A stretch of 49,351 bases of DNA. Origin: Phycisphaerales bacterium (GTDB lineage: Bacteria > Planctomycetota > Phycisphaerae > Phycisphaerales > SM1A02). Under the pieces are notes generated by a model. It was not told where the DNA came from and did not search any database. It saw only the letters and a program-made list of their open reading frames with translations. Position 1 is the first letter of the stretch. Each line of letters starts with the position of its first letter. Position numbers and translations under genes: made by a program. The stretch spans positions 1-49,351 of the forward strand of contig SIAR01000017.1 in the NCBI GenBank assembly GCA_009691705.1, in the 5' to 3' direction. Below, one piece after another: positions 23,586 through 31,914 of this stretch.

Positions 23586-24762
23586 AAGCGACGGCTGAAG
23601 ATGCGTGAACTGGTTGGGCGGTACTCGCCGCAGCGTTGAGGTCGACTGCGAGCCCGAGTTGCACCAGATGTGCGCGAGGACCGTGCAATTTTCCGCTCTC
23701 TTCTGCAAGGCGACGTCGCGCGCGCGCGCTTGGGTAAGCACTGAACACCATCGCCTTGACAGTCGCGAACAGCCCTGGAAGTCCGGAGAATGTGTAGTCG
23801 ACGGCAGTCGGTTCGTATCCGCAGTGCACCATGCAATTCTGGCACTTGGCGTTACCTGAAGCGCGACCGTACTCAGCCCACTTCGTGTCGCCCATCAACT
23901 CAGCGAAGGTGTCGACGTATCCCTCGTTGAGCAAGTAGCAGGGTTTTTGCCATCCAAAAATATTGAAGGTTGGATTGCCCCACGGGGTGCATTCGAACGA
24001 CCTCTTGCCCATCAAGAACTCGAGAAAGAGCGCCGACTGGTTGAATCGCCACTTGTTGCGGCCCTCTTTGCGATTCGACAAGACCATCTCGAAGAGATCG
24101 TGGGTGTTTGCGCGCTTGAGAAAACTCTTCTGGTCAGGAGCCTTGTCGTAGGCGTAGCCAGGGCTGACCATCATTCCCTCGACTCCGAGGTCCATCATTT
24201 GATCGAAGAACTCTCGAACTGAGTTGGGGTCAGCACCTTCAAACAGGGTCGTGTTCGTGGTTACGCGAAATCCGCGGGCGACTGCGAGGCGAATGCCATC
24301 GACCGCCTTCTGAAATGTGCCATCTCGGCAGACGGCAAAGTCGTGGTGTTCTTCGATGCCGTCCATGTGCACGCTGAACGTGAGGTACTTGCTCGGCTTG
24401 AACCACCCTGCTTCGAGTTTCTCCTTCAGAAGCAGGGCATTTGTGCAGAGATAGATGTACTTCTTGCGCTTGACCAATTGCTCCACAATCTGGGGCATAT
24501 CAGGATGCAAAAGAGGTTCGCCACCAGGAATCGAAACCATCGGCGCCCCACACTCATCGACCGCCTTCATGCACTCATCGACTGAGAGGTGACGCTTGAG
24601 AATGTGTGCCGGATACTGAATCTTGCCGCAACCCGCACAGGCCAAATTGCAGCGCAAAAGTGGTTCGAGCATGAGCACGAGCGGATAGCGCTTGCGTCTC
24701 TTGAGGCGTTGCCCAAGGACGTAACTCGCGACGGTCCACATCTGGCTGATTGGTACTGGCAT
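23584..24762 (-). CDS. hpnH: Adenosyl-hopene transferase (radical SAM), hopanoid side-chain synthesis
   Basis: A 392-residue radical SAM protein that joins the adenosyl radical to diploptene, the first step in making C35 hopanoids. The cluster motif is CNLACAGC (Cys38, Cys42, Cys45), followed by GKIQYP, as in HpnH. PMVSIPGGEPLLHPDM is the SAM-binding GGE-type motif, and a SPASM-like cysteine set is near the C-terminus (CYLLNEGYVDTF, KCQNCMVHCGYEPTA). The family's conserved first 20 residues (MPVPISQMWTVASYVLGQRL) confirm the start. No shc or other hpn gene is in the window. It is divergent from the sigma factor gene, with a 191-base gap containing no obvious gene. Hopanoid production by this organism is a fair inference. 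Confidence 0.95.
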   Translation of the reverse strand: MPVPISQMWTVASYVLGQRLKRRKRYPLVLMLEPLLRCNLACAGCGKIQYPAHILKRHLSVDECMKAVDECGAPMVSIPGGEPLLHPDMPQIVEQLVKRKKYIYLCTNALLLKEKLEAGWFKPSKYLTFSVHMDGIEEHHDFAVCRDGTFQKAVDGIRLAVARGFRVTTNTTLFEGADPNSVREFFDQMMDLGVEGMMVSPGYAYDKAPDQKSFLKRANTHDLFEMVLSNRKEGRNKWRFNQSALFLEFLMGKRSFECTPWGNPTFNIFGWQKPCYLLNEGYVDTFAELMGDTKWAEYGRASGNAKCQNCMVHCGYEPTAVDYTFSGLPGLFATVKAMVFSAYPSARARRRLAEESGKLHGPRAHLVQLGLAVDLNAAASTAQPVHASSAVA

Positions 24763-24953
24763 TGGAAATTTTCGAACTGAATCGAAAGATCAATCGTAGC
24801 AAACCGATGGTGCTTTGTGGCAGTCTGGCTCTCGATCATCCCTTCTCGATACCGACCCGTCTCGAGTCTCTTTTGGGGTTATTCGAGCGCGCACTTGCGC
24901 CATCCATGCGCAGCCAATCGAAGCGCCACCATGACTCGAGTACCTTCAGAGCA

Positions 24954-25592
24954 ATGGCGGTCTCGCGCACGGAAAGGAATGACAAACTCGAGCGATCAGA
25001 TGAGTCGCTCATCGAAGCGCATCTCAAAGGCGACGCGACAGCCTTCGCAACCCTTGTCGAGCGCTATCGCAATGACCTGCATGGTTTTTTGACGCGTTTT
25101 CTAGGGTCAAGCGCCGCAGCAGACGACGTTTTTCAAGAGACCTTCTTGCAAGTGCACCTCTCGGGTGGCACATTCGACACAGAGCGAACATTCAAACCAT
25201 GGCTTTTCACGATCGCCGCCAACAAGGCGCGCGATTTTCACCGAAAACGCAAGCGCCGAGCGACTGCAAGTCTGCAGGCTCCGGTTGGAAAGAATCCCGA
25301 TGGAGCGATGTTGATTGACATGATCGAGTCAACTCAAGCGCGGCCCGATGCCCCCAGCGAGGTTGCCGACCAGCAGGCGATTGTGAAGGGGGTGCTCGAT
25401 GGACTGCCCGTGCACCACCGCGAGATCATCCTGATGGGATACTTCCAGCGGATGAGTTACCAACAGATTGCCGATGCGCTGACGATTCCCCTCGGCACAG
25501 TAAAGAGCCGATTGCACGCTGCAGTCGCACTTTTTTCAGCGCAGTGGCGTCGGGCACGGGGAGATTCAGCGGGCGACCTTGGAGAAGTATGA
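24954..25592 (+). CDS. ECF-type RNA polymerase sigma factor
   Basis: A 212-residue sigma-70 family protein with only regions 2 and 4. Region 2 runs from ATLVERYRNDLHGFLTRFL through DDVFQETFLQVHL to WLFTIAANKARDFHRKRKR. Region 4 is LDGLPVHHREIILMGYFQRM and SYQQIADALTIPLGTVKSRLH, a helix-turn-helix that reads the -35 box. The frame is open from 24750, but the ATG at 24954 gives the normal length. The ribosome site is weak there, so an ATG at 24906 (MRSQSKRHH) remains possible. The stop overlaps the next gene's start as ATGA, the usual arrangement for a sigma factor and its membrane-bound controller. Confidence 0.9.
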   Translation: MAVSRTERNDKLERSDESLIEAHLKGDATAFATLVERYRNDLHGFLTRFLGSSAAADDVFQETFLQVHLSGGTFDTERTFKPWLFTIAANKARDFHRKRKRRATASLQAPVGKNPDGAMLIDMIESTQARPDAPSEVADQQAIVKGVLDGLPVHHREIILMGYFQRMSYQQIADALTIPLGTVKSRLHAAVALFSAQWRRARGDSAGDLGEV

Positions 25593-26518
25593 ACAAATCT
25601 GAAGAACCGATACTCGATCCACTCGACGCAGAAGCGCTCGACTTTCTCGTTGCTGCCGCGTTTGATGCTGCCGCGATCGATCGAATGCCTTCGTACTTGC
25701 GTGCGAATGCCCGCCGCCTGCTCGGTGAGCTTGGCGCGATCGATTCGTATCCGACCCAACCAGCCTGCGACGCGCTGATCGATGCCACGCTCGCCCGAGT
25801 CGCGCAAGCAGAGCGACAACGTGAAGATCGATTCCATCTTCCAACACATCTTTCGCTGCGGCGCAAGCTGCACATTCCAAACTTTGTAGCGGTCGCCGCA
25901 ATCATGATGATCGCTGTTGGCGTGGTGTTTCCGGTGGCTAGTCAGGTGCGCGCCAGTAGTTCGCAGGCCATGTGCGCGAGTGGACTTCGCAATCTTGGCA
26001 GCGGCATATCTGCCTATGCCTCTGACAACATGGGATCGATGCCGATGACTGCTGGAGTCGCGTCACTGCTGCCAATCACTTCAAGCGGCGATGCGGGGAT
26101 CATAGAAAACGCGCGGCATCTCGAGGTGCTTTCCCAGAAGGGTTACTGCGCGGCGAATTGCACGCGCTGTAACGGAGCACGAAATCTCTCCTTGCGCCTC
26201 CCGCTGCATCGAAAGCAGACCTATCTCAACGGCATCGGACGAAGCGCAATTGCGGCAGACGCGAATCCCGTGCAAGCGATTCTCACCCGCGGCATCACCC
26301 CAGCGACACTCGAACTACTCTCGCCAAACCACGGTCAACTCGGACAAAATGTGCTCTTTTCAGATGGGAGTTCTTTCTGGACGATTACACCGATCTTGCC
26401 AGTGGGACCGACCGGCGTTCGCGACAACATCTGGGTGATCCACGGCAAAGATGGCGGCGATTCGATCAATCTCAAGGCAAGTTCAGGATCGCCCTACGAC
26501 ATCTTCTTGGCGAATTGA
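25589..26518 (+). CDS. Membrane protein with anti-sigma-like cytosolic part and pseudopilin-like outer part
   Basis: A 309-residue protein, translationally coupled to the sigma gene (ATGA). Residues 1-98 are helical and charged and lie where an anti-sigma domain would be; no zinc-binding HxxxCxxC motif is seen. One membrane segment spans about 99-119 (FVAVAAIMMIAVGVVFPVAS). After it comes CASGLRNLGSGISAYASDNMG, like the start of planctomycete DUF1559 pseudopilin-type proteins. Near the end is NHGQLGQNVLFSDGSSFW, close to their H-x9-DG motif (here ten residues between). The pattern suggests an anti-sigma factor whose outer domain is borrowed from a pseudopilin. Function is inferred from position and topology. 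Confidence 0.7.
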   Translation: MNKSEEPILDPLDAEALDFLVAAAFDAAAIDRMPSYLRANARRLLGELGAIDSYPTQPACDALIDATLARVAQAERQREDRFHLPTHLSLRRKLHIPNFVAVAAIMMIAVGVVFPVASQVRASSSQAMCASGLRNLGSGISAYASDNMGSMPMTAGVASLLPITSSGDAGIIENARHLEVLSQKGYCAANCTRCNGARNLSLRLPLHRKQTYLNGIGRSAIAADANPVQAILTRGITPATLELLSPNHGQLGQNVLFSDGSSFWTITPILPVGPTGVRDNIWVIHGKDGGDSINLKASSGSPYDIFLAN

Positions 26519-26538
26519 CCTTGCGGATGGCGGGTGAA

Positions 26539-26561
26539 GCACTACTTCCCGCACTACTTCC
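26539..26561 (+). repeat. Short tandem duplication after the anti-sigma-like gene
   Basis: GCACTACTTCC occurs at 26539-26549 and again at 26551-26561, one base apart. It starts 21 bases after the stop codon, in the 143-base gap before rpmI. GCGG..GAAG just before the first CTTC..CCGC may form a small hairpin. Confidence 0.7.
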
Positions 26562-26661
26562 TGCCCCGATACGAAACGGAAGCGCCATCAGATTGAGGCA
26601 GGTTGTTGCGAAATCGACTCGACCGTTGTAGCCTTCTCGACCCCCCGAAAGTGGTTCAAAT

Positions 26662-27033
26662 ATGCCAAAACAAAAGACACATAAAGGTTTAGCCAAGCGC
26701 GTGAAGGTGACCAAGAGCGGAAAGGTCATGTTCCACTCGCCCAACAGCCGCCATCTCAAGAGCAACAAGCGCGGCACGACCGTGCAAACTTATCGCAAGG
26801 CTCGCTTCGCGCGCAGCGGCGATATGAAAATGTATGGCAAGCTTCTAAACCGCTCCCTGCTCTCCGAACAACAACACGAAGCGAAGGCGCTTGCGGCTGC
26901 ATCCAATGGCAAGACTGCGGCCGTGAAGCCAGCAGCGAAGACGCCGGTGCATCGCGGCGCAAAGAAAGTTGTCAAGGTCGAATCAAAGAAGGCTGAATCA
27001 AAAACTGTTACGAAGGCTGCCAAGAGCAGCTGA
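26662..27033 (+). CDS. rpmI: 50S ribosomal protein L35 with a long C-terminal extension
   Basis: The first 60 or so residues, from MPKQKTHKGLAKRVKVTKSG through HLKSNKRG, are L35, a small protein deep in the large ribosomal subunit. The usual protein ends near residue 65, but this one runs to 123 and finishes in a Lys/Ala-rich tail (AAVKPAAKTPVHRGAKK onward). This is likely a flexible RNA-binding or exposed extension. infC normally precedes rpmI; here only a 143-base non-coding gap separates it from the anti-sigma-like gene. A TTGCGA-17-TAGCCT arrangement upstream (about 26608-26636) could be a promoter, weakly supported. rplT follows after 100 bases. Confidence 0.92.
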   Translation: MPKQKTHKGLAKRVKVTKSGKVMFHSPNSRHLKSNKRGTTVQTYRKARFARSGDMKMYGKLLNRSLLSEQQHEAKALAAASNGKTAAVKPAAKTPVHRGAKKVVKVESKKAESKTVTKAAKSS

Positions 27034-27062
27034 TTTTCGCACTGCCCGCCGGGTTCGAAAGC

Positions 27063-27078
27063 CCGTCCAAGTGGACGG
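27063..27078 (+). promoter_or_regulatory. Hairpin between rpmI and rplT, possible L20 autoregulation site
   Basis: CCGTCC (27063-27068), loop AAGT, GGACGG (27073-27078) form a compact stem in the 100-base rpmI-rplT spacer. L20 is known to repress its own operon by binding the mRNA in several bacteria. This hairpin is only a candidate for such a site, since the known L20 site is larger. Confidence 0.3.
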
Positions 27079-27133
27079 CCCCGTCGAGCGATCCCCTCAG
27101 GACTGCACACTCAGGTGGTAGAAGGAGTTTCAT

Positions 27134-27505
27134 ATGTCGAGAGCACGTAAAGGCGCGGCCCGCACCCAAGCCCGCCGAAAACTGTTGCGCCAAGCGCGCG
27201 GTTACTTCGGAACCAAGAGTCGTCACAAACAACAGGCCAAGGTTGCGCTCATGCGCGCTGGCCGCAATGCGTGGATTCATCGTCGCCTGCGCCGCCGTGA
27301 CTTCCGCAGTCTCTGGATCACACGAATCACCGCGGCCTGCCGCATGCGGGGTATTCGATACAGTCAGTTCATCGCCGCTCTGAGCAATGCAGGAATCCTG
27401 CTGAATCGAAAGATGCTCAGCGAGATTGCGATTCACGATCCTGCGACGTTTGATGTCTTGGCCACGCGCGTCGTTGGAGCACATCCCGCGCCTGTCGCGG
27501 CATGA
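27134..27505 (+). CDS. rplT: 50S ribosomal protein L20
   Basis: A 123-residue protein matching L20 over its full length, with the basic N-terminal arm (MSRARKGAARTQARRKLLRQ) and the core GYFGTKSRHKQQAKVAL, RDFRSLWITRITAACRMRGI, SQFIAALSNAGILLNRKMLSEIA. L20 is needed for early assembly of the large subunit and often represses its own operon. The ATG follows AGAAGGAG. The stop overlaps the start of the next open frame (ATGA at 27502-27505), yet a strong terminator follows at 27534-27580, so the ribosomal operon most likely ends there. Confidence 0.97.
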   Translation: MSRARKGAARTQARRKLLRQARGYFGTKSRHKQQAKVALMRAGRNAWIHRRLRRRDFRSLWITRITAACRMRGIRYSQFIAALSNAGILLNRKMLSEIAIHDPATFDVLATRVVGAHPAPVAA

Positions 27506-29673
27506 ATCAGACCCACGTGAATTCGAATCACTCGCCCCCCGCCCTTTCGCATCAAGCGAACTCGCGGGGGGCTTTTTTTTCGTGGCGGCGTCCCGGCGTA
27601 TTGCTTGCGCTCGCTTTCTTTGCTGGCGTGATGTGGGTTGCCGGCACGCGCACCGTCGACGGAGTTCCGAGGGCGATTCCCGCGGTGGCGCGCTTCCTCT
27701 TGCACTCCCCTGCGCCGGTGGCGTGGATGCTGAGCGCATTTGGATTTGGACTGCTCGCGATTCGCATCTTTGGATTGCGCGATCTGGGTTGGCAGGTTGC
27801 GCTCGCGTTGGGAGTAGCGGTGCTGTTGTTTATCGATGCGCTTCTTGGAACACTCGGGTTCTTTGGGCTCACGGGAACTGTCGGAGCAATACTCGCGCTC
27901 GTTGTGGGAGTTGCATTGGTCTGGCGCGAGTACAAGCCGCAGGTTGATGGCGGTGATGGTGAGGCGGGCGCCGCTCGATCGAGTGGCTCGAATGGATCAT
28001 GGCTCGCATGGACGATTGCGCCGGCAGTTGCCATTTTGTTTCTTGCCACAGCGACGGCCCCGGGCTGGCTCTGGTCGAGCGAGTTCGGTGGATACGACGC
28101 GCTTTCGTATCACTTGCAACTTCCGCGGGAGTGGTTCGCGCTAGGACGCATAGAAGCACTCTCGCACAACATCTACTCGACGCTTCCGTCGTTTCAAGAA
28201 TCTGCGACTCTGCATCTGATGACGCTTCGATCAAGCGCGCAAGGCGCCGCCCTCGACGCGCAGATATTGCACGGGTTTCTCGCCGTTGCTGCGGCGGCAT
28301 GCGTTGCAAAACTTGCGCAGGTCTGCTGCGACCGCGCGTGGATTGGAGGGCAAGTGAATGATCCGCACCGCACCAGCGTGCGAAGTGCAGTCGGTTGGTC
28401 GGCGGCAGCGATTTTTCTGGGACTGCCGTGGATCATCGTGACGGGTTCACTCGCTTACAACGAGATGCCGATGGTGTTGATGTTCGCCGCAGCGCTGGTG
28501 GTCGCGGTTGCGCCACGCGAGTCAACCGATGCCAAGGCCGTTACCCCCACTCTGGTGGCGGTGGCGATTCTCTGCGCGGGAGCGATGGGTGCGAAACTCA
28601 CGGCGTCGCTCTTCGTCGTCGCGCCCATTGCGTTTGTGGTGCTGATCACTCTCGCGACGCGTGTTCATGCGCGCGAATTGCGCCCGAGCGCCGCAGTGCG
28701 CGGAGTGTTAGTCGCGGTGCTTGTCGCGCTGGCAGTGCTCTCGCCCTGGTGGCTTCGCAACGCGTACACAACTGGATCACCCTTCTTTCCGATCTTTGGA
28801 AGTAGCGGACTCTCAAGCGAGCAACTCGCCATCTTCAATGGTGCGCACGGCCCCCACTCTGCGGCCAACTGGTGGAAAGACCTCTGTGAACAGTGGCTTC
28901 TCGCGGGGCTCACAGACAATGGTCCGGTGGGCGAGCCGTGGCGTCCATTCTGGTCGGTCTTGCCGTGGCTGGGATTCGCATGCGCGATCGTGTTGGTGAT
29001 TCGTCGCCCGACTCGCCGAATCGCGTTCGCACTCGTTGCAGTGGTGCTGATTCAGGTCGCCTGCTGGCTGCTTTTTACCCACGCCAAGGGACGGTTTCTC
29101 ATTCCAACCGCGGTGCCGCTCGTCGTGGTCGCCGCGATGGCGGCTGGCAATCTTGTTCGCGCGGGATGGCTGGGACGCGGGGCACTTTGCAGTTTGCTTT
29201 TGCTTTGGTGCACGCAACCACTGCTCGCGTATGCCACGGATGGTCCACTCATTGATGGAGTCTTCTCGCCCGCGACAGGAATTGGCATTGAACCCCTGCT
29301 TACTGGAGAGGCAGGAGGCGATGGACTACCTGCAGTGCTAGCGCGACTTGGTCCAAACGCGCGCGTTGTTTCGCTGGGCGCGACCAACGTGTTTTGGTGG
29401 CCGATGATTCCGAGTTACTCAACCGTGTGGAACACGAATCCCGTCGCCCGCGCACTTGAAGTCGGGGGGGGCAACACTGATCTTTCGCTGAGTGAACTGC
29501 GAAGCGCAGGATTCACCCATCTCGTCGTTGACGAGACGATGCTCAATCGATGGACGAGCTCAGGATGGCTCGACAAGCGCGTGACTCCCGACGCGGTGGC
29601 GGCACTTGTGCGAAGGCTCAGACGACTTGGAGACACTGGTCCAACTCTGGTCTTTGAACTTGGGAGACCATGA
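27502..29673 (+). CDS. Multi-spanning membrane glycosyltransferase, GT-C / ArnT-PMT-like (N-terminus uncertain)
   Basis: The frame gives up to 723 residues with about a dozen hydrophobic segments. The first external loop carries SSEFGGYDALSYHLQLPREW, like the Asp-containing catalytic loop of GT39/GT83 (ArnT, PMT) enzymes. These use a polyprenyl-phosphate sugar to decorate lipids or proteins outside the membrane. The soluble C-terminal part (PNARVVSLGATNVFWWP onward) also fits. The substrate is unknown. The first 33 codons hold the rplT terminator (27534-27580) and read as low-complexity text, so translation may really begin at TTG 27601 or ATG 27631. The ATG at 27502 is kept because it couples with rplT. 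The end overlaps the parvulin gene by four bases. Confidence 0.75.
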   Translation: MNQTHVNSNHSPPALSHQANSRGAFFSWRRPGVLLALAFFAGVMWVAGTRTVDGVPRAIPAVARFLLHSPAPVAWMLSAFGFGLLAIRIFGLRDLGWQVALALGVAVLLFIDALLGTLGFFGLTGTVGAILALVVGVALVWREYKPQVDGGDGEAGAARSSGSNGSWLAWTIAPAVAILFLATATAPGWLWSSEFGGYDALSYHLQLPREWFALGRIEALSHNIYSTLPSFQESATLHLMTLRSSAQGAALDAQILHGFLAVAAAACVAKLAQVCCDRAWIGGQVNDPHRTSVRSAVGWSAAAIFLGLPWIIVTGSLAYNEMPMVLMFAAALVVAVAPRESTDAKAVTPTLVAVAILCAGAMGAKLTASLFVVAPIAFVVLITLATRVHARELRPSAAVRGVLVAVLVALAVLSPWWLRNAYTTGSPFFPIFGSSGLSSEQLAIFNGAHGPHSAANWWKDLCEQWLLAGLTDNGPVGEPWRPFWSVLPWLGFACAIVLVIRRPTRRIAFALVAVVLIQVACWLLFTHAKGRFLIPTAVPLVVVAAMAAGNLVRAGWLGRGALCSLLLLWCTQPLLAYATDGPLIDGVFSPATGIGIEPLLTGEAGGDGLPAVLARLGPNARVVSLGATNVFWWPMIPSYSTVWNTNPVARALEVGGGNTDLSLSELRSAGFTHLVVDETMLNRWTSSGWLDKRVTPDAVAALVRRLRRLGDTGPTLVFELGRP
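27534..27580 (+). terminator. Intrinsic terminator after rplT, lying inside the next open frame
   Basis: GCCCCCCGC (27534-27542) pairs perfectly with GCGGGGGGC (27564-27572). Inside it TTCGC and GCGAA can extend the helix. Eight T follow (27573-27580). It is one of the strongest terminators in the window and falls within the first 27 codons of the coupled membrane-protein frame. Confidence 0.88.
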
Positions 29674-30665
29674 TGGATCGCCGCGGACAACGAGCGTTCG
29701 TGGCTTGCGCAATCGCCGTGTGCGGATCGATCGCGCTACTCACTGGATGCGCGCCGAAGCAGCGCGGCGAAGTTCTGGGTGGTGCTGGGAGCAGCGCTGG
29801 GCTGCCGCAGAGTGGCGGGCAGAGCGCGGCGGCGGCGATTGACCGACCGCTTGCGATCTTGGGTGGACAATCCATTTCTTGGGATGAAGTTCGGCCGCGG
29901 TTGGTCGAGATGGCCGGCGCGACGATTCTCCAAGAGATCGTGCTCGAACGAGCGCTGCGGCAAGAACTCGTGCTCGCGGCGCTCACCATTAGTGACGCCG
30001 CTCTGGCTCAAGAAGAGCAGGCCGCGCTTGAATCGCTCTCGAGTGATCCGGCGCGCGCCGCGCAATTGCTCGAAGCGCTGCGCGATGCGCAAGCGCTTGG
30101 CAAGACACGATGGACGGCGCTGGTCTGGCGCAATGCAGCGCTGCGGGCGCTCGCGCGGCGCGATGTGCGCATGTCAGAAGAGCACATTCGCGAGGCGTTC
30201 GATGTTGCCCATGGCCCCCACCGCGTTGCGCGGTTGCTGGTTGTTCCAGATATTGCAACAGCAAGCAAGGCGCGTGAACGCATCGTGGCTGGTGAGTCAT
30301 TCGCAGTGGTCACCGCGCACCTCTCGACCGACTCGAGTGCGCCGCGCGGAGGACTGCTCGCGCCGATTGCGAAACTCGATCCATCATTTCCGCCGGCATT
30401 TCGCGAGGTACTGTTTGCGCTGAAGCAAGACGAGATATCGCAGGCGATCTTGCTCGACAACGGCTACGCGATCGTGCAGTTATGTAGCGAGATTCCTGGG
30501 GATGGCGCCGACCCAACGGCAACGCGGGCCGAGAATGAACGCATCGCGCGGCGGGCGCAAGAACGTATTGAAATGGACCGCATCGCGCGGATCCTCGCCC
30601 GCAAGGCGACGCCAACGATTTTCGATGACGCGCTCGCCGAGTCGTGGCGGCGACAGGCGCGTTGA
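29670..30665 (+). CDS. Parvulin-type peptidyl-prolyl isomerase lipoprotein (PpiC/SurA-like)
   Basis: A 331-residue protein with a lipoprotein signal (lipobox LLTGC, acylated Cys27). A helical N-terminal region (about 55-175, like the SurA/PrsA chaperone part) is followed by a parvulin domain. That domain runs from HRVARLLVVPDIATASKA through HLSTDSSAPRGGLLAPIAK, FREVLFALKQDEISQ and GYAIVQLCSE. Such proteins help fold exported or outer-membrane proteins in the periplasm. The ATGATG start overlaps the stop of the membrane protein before it, so the two are coupled. The second Met (29673) could equally be the start. The following 109 bases up to lptG hold only a 10-codon frame and no clear terminator. 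Confidence 0.85.
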   Translation: MMDRRGQRAFVACAIAVCGSIALLTGCAPKQRGEVLGGAGSSAGLPQSGGQSAAAAIDRPLAILGGQSISWDEVRPRLVEMAGATILQEIVLERALRQELVLAALTISDAALAQEEQAALESLSSDPARAAQLLEALRDAQALGKTRWTALVWRNAALRALARRDVRMSEEHIREAFDVAHGPHRVARLLVVPDIATASKARERIVAGESFAVVTAHLSTDSSAPRGGLLAPIAKLDPSFPPAFREVLFALKQDEISQAILLDNGYAIVQLCSEIPGDGADPTATRAENERIARRAQERIEMDRIARILARKATPTIFDDALAESWRRQAR

Positions 30666-30774
30666 CACACTGCGCGCGCGGGTCTGGTCACTACACTCGC
30701 TCATGAATCGAGAACTCTGGGGACCCTTGGACTAGCGGGTTAATTTGACCATAGCCGCGGGCTCTGCTGCTCCG

Positions 30775-31914
30775 CTACGTCTTCATCGCCACGAGCCGCC
30801 ACGCAGCCACCGGTATCAGCAGTGCGACCGGCAGCATGACACCGACCGTTGGCGTGAAGGCGGAGAGCGGCACAGTGATGATCACCATCGAAGTCAACAT
30901 CAGTGGCAACCCGATCGCGGCGCAGTGCACGGCTTGGCGCAGGAGCGGTGCGGGCTCACGCAGTGCAAAGAATGGAATGCAGATCACCAGCACGAGGACC
31001 GCAATTGCGAGTGCTGCAAAGCGCCCCACTGCATACCGTCGAAGTGACCCCGGATCGACAGCACTCGTGCGCGTGAGTTCAGAGATCTCTTTGAGCGAGA
31101 GCATGTGCGCGTGCAATCGGTGATGACGCAGCGAGAGCGTGTCGGGATCGAGATCAGTCGCGAATGATGCGATGGGCTGATCGTTAAAGACGCTGGGACG
31201 CTCACTTGCGGGGGCATCGTTGGGCTGCGACGGCACACCGAGTTTGCCCTGCACGAGAATCCAGGCGCGTTGTTGTGAGTCCCAGGTTGCGCTGGCCGCT
31301 TCGATGCGCCGCGCTACTCCACCTTGCGGGGTGCGCTCAACGATCGTGATGCCTGTCAGCATTCGCTTCGCAGGATCGTATTTCGCCGCATGAATCAGAC
31401 TGCCGCGCGAGTCAGCGGCGAGTGCGATCGACCACGTCGGAACGACTCCACGAATCAGGTCGCTATGTTCAAGGAGCAGTCGTGGCGCGAGGTGCGGAAG
31501 CACGAACTCTTGATTCGCCCCTTGCAATGCGCACAGAATCGTCATCCCCCCCACAATCGGCACGACTGCCCGGCGCAGAGAAACCCCCGCCGCCAACATC
31601 GCAGTGAACTCACGGCTGCGGTGCATCGCCGACGCGGTAAACCCCATCGCGCCCAAAGCCACCAGCGGCATCATGTATTGATAGAACTGAAAGATGCGCG
31701 GTCCATGAAAGCCCATGATGACCTTGGCAACTCCTAGTGTCGTCGCGCGCTTCTCGCCCGCTGCATTGGGCGGATCGAGCGCCGCCGCGACGTCCATGAA
31801 CTTTTCCCACTGAATGATGATGTCGATTGAGATTGCAAAGACAAAGAGCAATCCAAAGAGCAGGAAGAAATTGCCCAGAAATCGCAGCAGAATGTGGCGA
31901 TCAAGGATGCGCAC
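30775..31914 (-). CDS. lptG: LPS export permease LptG-like (YjgP/YjgQ family)
   Basis: A 379-residue protein starting at GTG 31914, which shares one base with the lptF stop (TAGTG). It begins VRILDRHILLRFLGNFFLLF, the family's amphipathic start and first membrane helix. Three helices at each end enclose a periplasmic beta-jellyroll (about 140-270, WDSQQRAWILVQGKL). LptF and LptG form the membrane part of the LptB2FGC extractor that moves LPS from the inner membrane to the periplasmic bridge. The F/G assignment rests on gene order. The further upstream extension of the frame overlaps lptF and is rejected. LptB lies at 13191-13925. Confidence 0.85.
   Translation of the reverse strand: MRILDRHILLRFLGNFFLLFGLLFVFAISIDIIIQWEKFMDVAAALDPPNAAGEKRATTLGVAKVIMGFHGPRIFQFYQYMMPLVALGAMGFTASAMHRSREFTAMLAAGVSLRRAVVPIVGGMTILCALQGANQEFVLPHLAPRLLLEHSDLIRGVVPTWSIALAADSRGSLIHAAKYDPAKRMLTGITIVERTPQGGVARRIEAASATWDSQQRAWILVQGKLGVPSQPNDAPASERPSVFNDQPIASFATDLDPDTLSLRHHRLHAHMLSLKEISELTRTSAVDPGSLRRYAVGRFAALAIAVLVLVICIPFFALREPAPLLRQAVHCAAIGLPLMLTSMVIITVPLSAFTPTVGVMLPVALLIPVAAWRLVAMKT

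Noticed and set aside
30702-30734. Ten-codon frame MNRELWGPLD after the parvulin gene
   Set aside because: Too short, no ribosome site, and no context to support it.
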